From assembly GCA_014843695.1 (NCBI GenBank), contig CM026386.1, forward strand, positions 12,699,213 to 12,763,212: a DNA stretch of 64,000 nucleotides, in the 5' to 3' direction. The stretch comes from Archivesica marissinica. Taxonomy: Eukaryota > Mollusca > Bivalvia > Venerida > Vesicomyidae. The translations under genes and the position numbers were made by a program. The stretch's first letter is position 1; the number at the start of each line of letters is the position of its first letter. The notes under the pieces are model-generated. The model was given only the letters and a program-made list of their open reading frames with translations, ran no database searches and was not told the DNA's origin. This document shows, one piece after another, positions 38,355 through 51,500 of this stretch.

Positions 38355-38420
38355 CTCGCAGGTTCGATCCTCTGTCTGACCCTAATACAAGTAACAGTCT
38401 TTCAGCGACCAGTTTCAATA
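38355..38420 (+). mobile_element. SINE family A fragment
   Basis: Only the B box and the start of the body remain (cgcaggttcgatcctctgtc, then taacagtctttcagcgacca). Confidence 0.6.
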
Positions 38421-38654
38421 GCAAGACTTGAGCGGGGCATTATGCATGTGACCTGCTCCAAATTGAGTAAAATGACTTAAATTGGCTGACTGATGGGGCG
38501 TTTTAAATATTATTTGGTAAAGCATTCGAGATGATAGTGCTTGAGTAAACACATTATAACAATACAAACTAATCACATATTTCTACTAGTATTACTTCAG
38601 ATGATATTGTACACAGTCATTAACACAGTAATGATTTGTGCATTACCATGATTG

Positions 38655-38760
38655 CAATAATAATAATAATAATAAATAATAATAATAAAGACTTTATTTA
38701 ACGAGAGAACTCATTTGAGCAATTAAGTCAATCTACCATGAGGCCCTCAACAAATTAAAA
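38655..38760 (+). repeat. Interspersed repeat E, partial
   Basis: (aataat)n followed by aaagactttatttaacgag and ctaccatgaggccctcaac. This matches the start of the element at 29385-29545. Confidence 0.65.
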
Positions 38761-38841
38761 TATGAAATAGCATAATGAAACATGTAAACAGTAAAGCTTT
38801 CATAGGAAATAAGATATAAGCTGTAAGAACTAATACTAATA

Positions 38842-38930
38842 TTCATGTATAATTGTATATTATCAGTTTATTAGGTTATTGGTCTGTTCTTTGCACCACC
38901 TGATATATATAGCTTTGCAGTGAGGGGTTG
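38842..38930 (+). repeat. Left flanking direct repeat of Array III
   Basis: About 85 bp (ttcatgtataattgtatatt ... gttctttgcaccacc) recurs with few changes at 40243-40330, so Array III is bracketed by a direct repeat. Confidence 0.8.
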
Positions 38931-39008
38931 AGGTCCTTAGCGGCTTGGGATAAGACAGCAGTCGGTGGATCTTCTTGTTATTTTCGTCCGCATTTGCACT
39001 ACCATGCT

Positions 39009-40235
39009 AACTTGGTGGTCTGTCTCAGATTGTCAACACCCCCATGAAGTGTTTGGTTGATTGCAATGTATGGTGGCCTGGTCAACGCCCCCATGAAGTG
39101 TTTGGTTGATTACAATGTATGTTGGCCTCGTCAACGCCCCCATGAAGTGTTTGGTTGATTGCAATGTATGGTGGCCTCGTCAACGCCCCCATGAAGTGTT
39201 TGGTTGATTGCAATGTATGGTGGCCTCGTCAACGCCCCCATGACGTGTTTGGTTGATTGCAATGTATGGTGGCCTCGTCAACGCCCCCATGAAGTGTTTG
39301 GTTTATTGTATGTGTGGTTCCTCGTCACGCCCATGTTGTTGATTGCATGTAGGTGTTCTTCAACGCCCCTGAAGTGTTTGTGATTGATTGCACTGTATGG
39401 TGGCCTCGTCAACGCCCCATGCAGTGTTTGGTTGATTACACTGTATGGTGGCCTCGTCAACGCCCCATGCAGTGTTGGTTGATTACACTGTATGGTGGCC
39501 TCGTCCACGCCCCATGCAGTGTTGGTTGTACAGTATTTCCTCGTCAGCGGCCCATGAAGTGTTTGGTTGATTGTAATGTATGGTGGCCTCGTCAACGCCC
39601 CCATGAAGTGTTTGGTTGATTGCACTGTATGGTGGCCTCGTCAACGCCCCCATGAAGTATTTGGTTGATTGCAATGTATGGTGGCCTCGTCAACGCCCCC
39701 ATGAAGTGTTTGGTTGATTGTAATGTATGGTGGCCTCGTCAACGCCCCCATGAAGTGTTTGGTTGATTGCAATGTATGGTGGCCTCGTCAACGCCCCCAT
39801 GAAGTATGTGGTTGATTGCAATGTATGGTGGCCTCGTCAACGCCCCCATGAAGTATTTGGTTGATTGCAATGTATGGTGGCCTCGTCAGCGCCCCATGAA
39901 GTGTTTGGTTGATTGCAATGTATGGTGGCCTCGTCAACGCCCCCATGAAGTGTTTGGTTGATTTAATGTATGGTGGCCTCGTCAACGCCCCCATGAAGTG
40001 TTTGGTTGATTGCACTGTATGGTGGCCTCGTCAGCGCCCCCATGAAGTGTTTGGTTGATTGTAATATATGGTGGCCTCGTCAGCGCCCCCATGAAGTATT
40101 TGGTTGATTGTAATGTATGGTGGCCTCGTCAGCGCCCCCATGAAGTGTTTGGTTGATTACACTGTATGGTGGCCTCGTCAACGCCACCATGAAGTATTTG
40201 GTTGATTACAATGTATGGTGGCCTCGTCAACGGGG
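39009..40235. repeat. Array III: second 49-bp minisatellite, ~25 units
   Basis: The 49-bp unit is made of CAATGTATGGTGGCCTCGTC, AACGCCCCCATGAAGTG and TTTGGTTGATTG. It is unrelated in sequence to Array I but has the same period. Units at 39296-39540 carry many single-base deletions. Open frames here on both strands are repeat by-products. Confidence 0.95.
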
Positions 40236-40242
40236 CGCCCCC

Positions 40243-40330
40243 ATTCATGAATAATTGTATATTATCAGTTTATTAGGTTATTGGTCTGTTCTTTGCACCA
40301 CCAGAGATATAAAGCTTTGAAGTGTGGAAC
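40243..40330 (+). repeat. Right flanking direct repeat of Array III
   Basis: Near-copy of 38842-38930. The junction with the array contains a short disruption (cggggcgcccccattcatg). Confidence 0.8.
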
Positions 40331-40629
40331 AGAATGTGCTGTTTTGATGTAATAAGGGAGGGAATTCACAAGTGTGACTGTGAATATAAGAAAGATTTCC
40401 TAAAAACTTCAGTAGTTGGCTTAGGAGGGTAAAGTCGGAGATTGGCGGATGATCGCAAGTTTTGAGTTCGAACATCGGAAGTAAATCTGAATGCAGATAG
40501 ACAGGTGCTAAGCTATGAGTGTTTTAAACATTAAGACTAGTTACTAGATTTTGAGAATGGCTGTCTTTAAGATGAGTTCATACTTATTTTCAAGATACAC
40601 GTATATACATGTCATATTTGCACATTATT

Positions 40630-40810
40630 ATATAGATTGAATGTAATTAATGAGAGACATCGGTCAGTTACTGCCCCTGAATACTCTCTAAATTAGATAG
40701 GTCATATTAAGTGTTTTCCTCTGTTTCTATCGTTGTTTCCTTTGCACAACATGCTAGCAATTATATCCCACTATCGTTTCTTATAATTATTAAATTACTT
40801 TATCTCAACA
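40630..40810. repeat. Diverged third copy of SRCR-A upstream sequence
   Basis: The order gtcagttactgcccctgaat, ttttcctctgtttctatcgt and tgtttcctttgcacaacatg matches 36840-36970 and 55765-55910, with more divergence. The SRCR half-exon that should follow is not recognisable at 40500-40630. Confidence 0.65.
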
Positions 40811-40841
40811 GATCTCATACAGTATATACAATGGGCACTTA

Positions 40842-40995
40842 TATTAATCACTTTCGTTGGCGCGGATGAAAGCGTAAATGTGGTAATTAGTATGGGATGA
40901 AACAGGAGTACCCGGAGAAAACCAACCTGTCCGATCTGGCGACCACCGTACCAGCTCACATACTTCCAAGGATCGAACCCGGGTTGCATTGACAT
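40842..40995 (-). mobile_element. SINE family D, head-truncated
   Basis: Contains ggagtacccggagaaaacc and ggatcgaacccgggttgcat, then switches directly into repeat E without the tRNA-like head. Confidence 0.75.
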
Positions 40996-41160
40996 TACTA
41001 TATAATTCCAATGTGCAGTTTTCACTTATAGTCCTATCTTTTGATTGGTAGATAAATGAGTTATCTCGTAAAATAAAGTCTTTATTATTATTATTATTAT
41101 TATCACCATCATTATTATTAATATTATTATTATTATTATTATATGCACACACTATGTCAA
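40996..41160 (-). repeat. Interspersed repeat E, inverted, with (TTA)n
   Basis: ttcacttatagtcctatctt, then aaaataaagtctttattatt and a long (tta/ttat)n run ending near atatgcacacactatgtcaa. It is the reverse orientation of 29385-29545. The same D-E compound occurs at 60575-60810. Confidence 0.7.
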
Positions 41161-41280
41161 TAGAACACATAAGAACAAATCACGACGGAACATTGCCCTG
41201 AAAACAGATGTGTAGAAAGGGTGGCTAGAAAGCTCAATCATATTTCGTGTATTTAGAAAACTCAACAAAGCACAGATATA

Positions 41281-41534
41281 CAGTCAAACCTGTGTTATTG
41301 GTCACCTCCATTAGCAGCCAACGTGTATTATATATACAGTCAAACCTGTGTTATTGGTCACCTCCATTAGCAGCCAACGTGTATTATATATACAGTCAAA
41401 CCTGTGTTATTGGTCACCTCCATTAGCAGCCAACGTGTATTATATATACAGTCAAACCTGTGTTAGTGGTCACCTCCATTAGCAGCCAACGTGTATTATA
41501 TATACAGTCAAACCTGTGTTAGTGGTCACCTCCA
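41281..41534. repeat. 56-bp tandem repeat with pogo-like terminus, >4 units
   Basis: Units start at 41281, 41337, 41393, 41449 and 41505. Each begins CAGTCAAACCTGTGTTATTG and contains GGTCACCTCCATTAGCAGCC. A single unit occurs at 60999-61050. The CAGT start followed by this sequence resembles the end of pogo-like DNA transposons, so a transposon terminus may have been amplified in tandem. The repeat runs into the gap. Confidence 0.85.
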
Positions 41535-42534
41535 NNNNNNNNNNNNNNNNNNNNNNNNNNNNNNNNNNNNNNNNNNNNNNNNNNNNNNNNNNNNNNNNNN
41601 NNNNNNNNNNNNNNNNNNNNNNNNNNNNNNNNNNNNNNNNNNNNNNNNNNNNNNNNNNNNNNNNNNNNNNNNNNNNNNNNNNNNNNNNNNNNNNNNNNNN
41701 NNNNNNNNNNNNNNNNNNNNNNNNNNNNNNNNNNNNNNNNNNNNNNNNNNNNNNNNNNNNNNNNNNNNNNNNNNNNNNNNNNNNNNNNNNNNNNNNNNNN
41801 NNNNNNNNNNNNNNNNNNNNNNNNNNNNNNNNNNNNNNNNNNNNNNNNNNNNNNNNNNNNNNNNNNNNNNNNNNNNNNNNNNNNNNNNNNNNNNNNNNNN
41901 NNNNNNNNNNNNNNNNNNNNNNNNNNNNNNNNNNNNNNNNNNNNNNNNNNNNNNNNNNNNNNNNNNNNNNNNNNNNNNNNNNNNNNNNNNNNNNNNNNNN
42001 NNNNNNNNNNNNNNNNNNNNNNNNNNNNNNNNNNNNNNNNNNNNNNNNNNNNNNNNNNNNNNNNNNNNNNNNNNNNNNNNNNNNNNNNNNNNNNNNNNNN
42101 NNNNNNNNNNNNNNNNNNNNNNNNNNNNNNNNNNNNNNNNNNNNNNNNNNNNNNNNNNNNNNNNNNNNNNNNNNNNNNNNNNNNNNNNNNNNNNNNNNNN
42201 NNNNNNNNNNNNNNNNNNNNNNNNNNNNNNNNNNNNNNNNNNNNNNNNNNNNNNNNNNNNNNNNNNNNNNNNNNNNNNNNNNNNNNNNNNNNNNNNNNNN
42301 NNNNNNNNNNNNNNNNNNNNNNNNNNNNNNNNNNNNNNNNNNNNNNNNNNNNNNNNNNNNNNNNNNNNNNNNNNNNNNNNNNNNNNNNNNNNNNNNNNNN
42401 NNNNNNNNNNNNNNNNNNNNNNNNNNNNNNNNNNNNNNNNNNNNNNNNNNNNNNNNNNNNNNNNNNNNNNNNNNNNNNNNNNNNNNNNNNNNNNNNNNNN
42501 NNNNNNNNNNNNNNNNNNNNNNNNNNNNNNNNNN
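41535..42534. other. Assembly gap, exactly 1000 N
   Basis: The gap is fixed-size and lies between the 56-bp repeat and Array IIb. The left edge of Array IIb is therefore unknown, and adjacency of the two sides depends on scaffolding. Confidence 0.99.
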
Positions 42535-45500
42535 CAACATATACCGACTATCGCACATAACAACATATACCGACTATCGCACATAACAACATATACCGAC
42601 TATCGCACATAACAACATATACCGACTATCGCACATAACAACATATACCGACTATCGTACATAACAACATATACCGACTATCGCACATAACAACATATAC
42701 CGACTATCGTACATAACAACATATACCGACTATCGCACATAACAACATATACCGACTATCGCACATAACAACATATACCGACTATCGTACATAACAACAT
42801 ATACCGACTATCGCACATAACAACATATACCGACTATCGTACATAACAACATATACCGACTATCGCACATAACAACATATACCGACTATCGCACATAACA
42901 ACATATACCGACTATCGCACATAACAACATATACCGACTATCGCACATAACAACATATACCGACTATCGTACATAACAACATATACCGACTATCGTACAT
43001 AACAACATATACCGACTATCGCACATAACAAATACCGACTATCGTACATAACAACATATACCGACTATCGCACATAACAACATATACCGACTATCGCACA
43101 TAACAACATATACCGACTATCGCACATAACAACATATACCGACTATCGTACATAACAACATATACCGACTATCGCACATAACAACATATACCGACTATCG
43201 CACATAACAACATATACCGACTATCGCACATAACAACATATACCGACTATCGCACATAACAACATATACCGACTATCGCACATAACAACATATACCGACT
43301 ATCGCACATATACCGACTATCGAATAACAACATATACCGACTATCGCACATAACAACATATACCGACTATCGCACATAACAACATATACCGACTATCGCA
43401 CATAACAACATATACCGACTATCGCACATAACAACATATACCGACTATCGCACATAACAACATATACCGACTATCGTACATAACAACATATACCGACTAT
43501 CGCACATAACAACATATACCGACTATCGACATAACAACATATACCGACTATCGCACATATACCGACTATCGCACATAACAACATATACCGACTATCGCAC
43601 ATAACAACATATACCGACTCGCACATAACAACATATACCGACTATCGCACATAACAACATATACCGACTATCGCACATAACAACATATACCGACTATCAC
43701 ATAACAACATATACCGACTATCGCACATATACCGACTATCGCACATAACAACATATACCGACTATCGCACATAACAACATATACCGACTATCGCACATAA
43801 CAACATATACCGACTATCGCACATAACAACATATACCGACTATCGCACATAACAACATATACCGACTATCGTACATAACAACATATACCGACTATCGCAC
43901 ATAACAACATATACCGACTATCGTACATAACAACATATACCGACTATCGCACATAACAACATATACTGACTATCACACATAACAACATATACCGACTATC
44001 GCACATATACCGACTATCGCACATATACCGACTATCGCACATATACCGACTATCGCATATAACAACATATACCGACTATCACACAAAACAACATATACCG
44101 ACTATCGCACATAACAACATATACCGACTATCGCACATAACAACATATACCGACTATCGCACATAACAACATATACCGACTATCGTACATAACAACATAT
44201 ACCGACTATCGTACATAGAAACATATACCGACTATCGTACATAACAACATATACCGACTATCGTACATAACAACATATACCGACTATCGCACATATACCG
44301 ACTATCGCACATAACAACATATACCGACTATCGCACATAACAACATATACCGACTATCACACATAACAACATATACCGACTATCGCACATAACAACATAT
44401 ACCGACTATCACACATAACAACATATACCGACTATCGCACATATACCGACTATCGCACATATACCGACTATCGCACATATACCGACTATCGCATATAACA
44501 ACATATACCGACTATCGCACATAACAACATATACCGACTATCGCACATAACAACATATACCGACTATCGTACATAACAACATATACCGACTATCGTACAT
44601 AACAACATATACCGACTATCGTACATAACAACATATACCGACTATCGCACATAACAACATATACCGACTATCGTACATAACAACATATACCGACTATCGT
44701 ACATAACAACATATACCGACTATCGTACATAACAACATATACTGACTATCGTACATAACAACATATACCGACTATCGTACATAACAACATATACCGACTA
44801 TCGTACATAGCAACATATACCGACTATCGTACATAACAACATATACCGACTATCGTACATAACAACATATACCGACTATCGCACATATACCGACTATCGC
44901 ACATAACAACATATACCGACTATCGCACATAACAACATATACCGACTATCGCACATAACAACATATACTGACTATCGTACATAACAACATATACCGACTA
45001 TCGCACATAACAACATATACCGACTATCGCACATATACCGACTATCGCACATATACCGACTATCGCACATAACAACATATACCGACTATCGCACATAACA
45101 ACATATACCGACTATCGTACATAACAACATATACCGACTATCGTACATAACAACATATACCGACTATCATACATAACAACATATACCGACTATCGCACAT
45201 ATACCGACTATCGCACATAACAACATATACCGACTATCGCACATAACAACATATACCGACTATCACACATAACAACATATACCGACTATCACACATAACA
45301 ACATATACCGACTATCGCACATAACAACATATACCGACTATCACACATAACAACATATACCGACTATCGCACATATACCGACTATCGCACATAACAACAT
45401 ATACCGACTATCGCACATAACAACATATACCGACTATCGCACATAACAACATATACCGACTATCGCACATAACAACATATACCGACTATCGCACATAACA

Positions 45501-48500
45501 ACATATACCGACTATCGTACATAACAACATATACCGACTATCGTACATAACAACATATACCGACTATCGTACATAACAACATATACCGACTATCGCACAT
45601 AACAACATATACCGACTATCACACATAACAACATATACCGACTATCGCACATATACCGACTATCGCACATATACCGTTGATATACCGACTATCGCACATA
45701 ACAACATATACCGACTATCAACATAACAACATATACCGACTATCGCACATAAAACATATACCGACTATCGCACATAACAACATATACCGACTATCGCACA
45801 TAACAACATATACCGACTATCGCACATAACAACATATACCGACTATCGCACATAACAACATATACCGACTATCGTACATAACAACATATACCGACTATCG
45901 TACATAACAACATATACCGACTATCGTACATAACAACATATACCGACTATCGTACATAACAACATATACCGACTATCGCACATATACCGACTATCGCACA
46001 TAACAACATATACCGACTATCGCACATAACAACATATACCGACTATCGCACATAACAACATATACCGACTATCGCACATAACAACATATACCGACTATCA
46101 CACATAACAACATATACCGACTATCGCACATATACCGACTATCGCACATATACCGACTATCGCACATATACCGACTATCGCAATAACAACATATACCGAC
46201 TATCGCACATAACAACATATACCGACTATCGCACATAACAACATATACCGACTATCGCACATAACAACATATACCGACTATCGCACATAACAACATATAC
46301 CGACTATCGTACATAACAACATATACCGACTATCGTACATAACAACATATACCGACTATCGCACATAACAACACCGACTATCGTACATAACAACATATAC
46401 CGACTATCGTACATAACAACATATACCGACTATCGTACATAACAACATATACCGACTATCGTACATAACAACATATACCGACTATCGTACATAACAACAT
46501 ATACCGACTATCGTACATAACAACATATACCGACTATCGTACATAACAACATATACCGACTATCGTACATAACAACATATACCGACTATCGCACATATAC
46601 CGACTATCGCACATAACAACATATACCGACTATCGCACATAACAACATATACCGACTATCGCACATAACAACATATACCGACTATCGTACATAACAACAT
46701 ATACCGACTATCGCACATAACAACATATACCGACTATCGCACATATACCGACTATCGCACATAACAACATATACCGACTATCGCACATAACAACATATAC
46801 CGACTATCGTACATAACAACATATACCGACTATCGTACATAACAACATATACCGACTATCGTACATAACAACATATACCGACTATCGCACATATACCGAC
46901 TATCGCACATAACAACATATACCGACTATCGCACATAACAACATATACCGACTATCACACATAACAACATATACCGACTATCGCACATAACAACATATAC
47001 CGACTATCGCACATAACAACATATACCGACTATCGCACATAACAACATATACCGACTATCGCACATAACAAAACACATATACCGACTATCGCACATAACA
47101 ACATATACCGACTATCGCACATAACAACATATACCGACTATCGCACATAACAACATATACCGACTATCGCACATAACAACATATACCGACTATCGCACAT
47201 AACAACATATACCGACTATCGTACATAACAACATATACCGACTATCGTACATAACAACATATACCGACTATCGTACATAACAACATATACCGACTATCGC
47301 ACATAACAACATATACCGACTATCACACATAACAACATATACCGACTATCGCACATATACCGACTATCGCACATATACCGACTATCGCACATATACCGAC
47401 TATCGCATATAACAACATATACCGACTATCACACATAACAACATATACCGACTATCGCACATAACAACATATACCGACTATCGCACATAACAACATATAC
47501 CGACTATCGCACATAACAACATATACCGACTATCGCACATAACAACATATACCGACTATCGCACATAACAACATATACCGACTATCGTACATAACAACAT
47601 ATACCGACTATCGTACATAACAACATATACCGACTATCGTACATAACAACATATACCGACTATCGTACATAACAACATATACCGACTATCGCACATATAC
47701 CGACTATCGCACATAACAACATATACCGACTATCACACATAACAACATATACCGACTATCACACATAACAACATATACCGACTATCGCACATAACAACAT
47801 ATACCGACTATCGCACATAACAACATATACCGACTATCGCACATATACGACTATCGCACATATACCGACTATCGCACATATACCGACTATCGCATATAAC
47901 AACATATACCGACTATCGCACATAACAACATATACCGACTATCGCACATAACAACATATACCGACTATCGTACATAACAACATATACCGACTATCGTACA
48001 TAACAACATATACCGACTATCGTACATAACAACATATACCGACTATCGCACATAACAACATATACCGACTATCGTACATAACAACATATACCGACTATCG
48101 TACATAACAACATATACCGACTATCGTACATAACAACATATACCGACTATCGTACATAACAACATATACCGACTATCGTACATAACAACATATACCGACT
48201 ATCGTACATAACAACATATACCGACTATCGTACATAACAACATATACCGACTATCGTACATAACAACATATACCGACTATCGTACATAACAACATATACC
48301 GACTATCGCACATATACCGACTATCGCACATAACAACATATACCGACTATCGCACATAACAACATATACCGACTATCGCACATAACAACATATACCGACT
48401 ATCGCACATAACAACATATACCGACTATCGCACATAACAACATATACCGACTATCGCACATATACCGACTATCGCACATAACAACATATACCGACTATCG

Positions 48501-51500
48501 CACATAACAACATATACCGACTATCGTACATAACAACATATACCGACTATCGTACATAACAACATATACCGACTATCGTACATAACAACATATACCGACT
48601 ATCGCACATATACCGACTATCGCACATAACAACATATACCGACTATCGCACATAACAACATATACCGACTATCACACATAACAACATATACCGACTATCG
48701 CACATAACAACATATACCGACTATCGCACATAACAACATATACCGACTATCGCACATAACAACATATACCGACTATCGCACATAACAACACATATACCGA
48801 CTATCGCACATAACAACATATACCGACTATCGCACATAACAACATATACCGACTATCGCACATAACAACATATACCGACTATCGCACATAACAACATATA
48901 CCGACTATCGCACATAACAACATATACCGACTATCGTACATAACAACATATACCGACTATCGTACATAACAACATATACTGACTATCGTACATAACAACA
49001 TATACCGACTATCGCACATAACAACATATACTGACTATCACACATAACAACATATACCGACTATCGCACATATACCGACTATCGCACATATACCGACTAT
49101 CGCACATATACCGACTATCGCATATAACAACATATACCGACTATCACACAAAACAACATATACCGACTATCGCACATAACAACATATACCGACTATCGCA
49201 CATAACAACATATACCGACTATCGCACATAACAACATATACCGACTATCGCACATAACAACATATACCGACTATCGCACATAACAACATATACCGACTAT
49301 CGTACATAACAACATATACCGACTATCGTACATAACAACATATACCGACTATCGTACATAACAACATATACCGACTATCGTACATAACAACATATACCGA
49401 CTATCGCACATATACCGACTATCGCACATAACAACATATACCGACTATCACACATAACAACATATACCGACTATCACACATAACAACATATACCGACTAT
49501 CGCACATAACAACATATACCGACTATCACACATAACAACATATACCGACTATCGCACATATACCGACTATCGCACATATACCGACTATCGCACATATACC
49601 GACTATCGCATATAACAACATATACCGACTATCGCACATAACAACATATACCGACTATCGCACATAACAACATATACCGACTATCGTACATAACAACATA
49701 TACCGACTATCGTACATAACAACATATACCGACTATCGTACATAACAACATATACCGACTATCGCACATAACAACATATACCGACTATCGTACATAACAA
49801 CATATACCGACTATCGTACATAACAACATATACCGACTATCGTACATAACAACATATACCGACTATCGTACATAACAACATATACCGACTATCGTACATA
49901 ACAACATATACCGACTATCGTACATAACAACATATACCGACTATCGTACATAACAACATATACCGACTATCGTACATAACAACATATACCGACTATCGCA
50001 CATATACCGACTATCGCACATAACAACATATACCGACTATCGCACATAACAACATATACCGACTATCGCACATAACAACATATACTGACTATCGTACATA
50101 ACAACATATACCGACTATCGCACATAACAACATATACCGACTATCGCACATATACCGACTATCGCACATAACAACATATACCGACTATCGCACATAATAA
50201 CATATACCGACTATCGTACATAACAACATATACCGACTATCGTACATAACAACATATACCGACTATCATACATAACAACATATACCGACTATCGCACATA
50301 TACCGACTATCGCACATAACAACATATACCGACTATCGCACATAACAACATATACCGACTATCACACATAACAACATATACCGACTATCACACATAACAA
50401 CATATACCGACTATCGCACATAACAACATATACCGACTATCACACATAACAACATATACCGACTATCGCACATATACCGACTATCGCACATATACCGACT
50501 ATGCACATATACCGACTATCGCATATAACAACATATACCGACTATCGCACATAACAACATATACCGACTATCGCACATAACAACATATACCGACTATCGC
50601 ACATAACAACATATACCGACTATCGTACATAACAACATATACCGACTATCGTACATAACAACATATACTGACTATCGTACATAACAACATATACCGACTA
50701 TCGCACATAACAACATATACCGACTATCACACATAACAACATATACCGACTATCGCACATATACCGACTATCGCACATATACCGACTATCGCACATATAC
50801 CGACTATCGCATATAACAACATATACCGACTATCGCACATAACAACATATACCGACTATCGCACATAACAACATATACCGACTATCGCACATAACAACAT
50901 ATACCGACTATCGCACATAACAACATATACCGACTATCGCACATAACAACATATACCGACTATCGCACATAACAACATATACCGACTATCGTACATAACA
51001 ACATATACCGACTATCGTACATAACAACATATACCGACTATCGTACATAACAACATATACCGACTATCGTACATAACAACATATACCGACTATCGCACAT
51101 ATACCGACTATCGCACATAACAACATATACCGACTATCACACATAACAACATATACCGACTATCACACATAACAACATATACCGACTATCGCACATAACA
51201 ACATATACCGACTATCACACATAACAACATATACCGACTATCGCACATATACCGACTATCGCACATATACCGACTATCGCACATATACCGACTATCGCAT
51301 ATAACAACATATACCGACTATCGCACATAACAACATATACCGACTATCGCACATAACAACATATACCGACTATCGTACATAACAACATATACCGACTATC
51401 GTACATAACAACATATACTGACTATCGTACATAACAACATATACCGACTATCGCACATAACAACATATACCGACTATCGTACATAACAACATATACCGAC

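Noticed and set aside
41479..42612. Open frames of 352-373 codons across 41535-42534
   Set aside because: Almost entirely N; the ends are translations of the 56-bp and 26-bp repeats.
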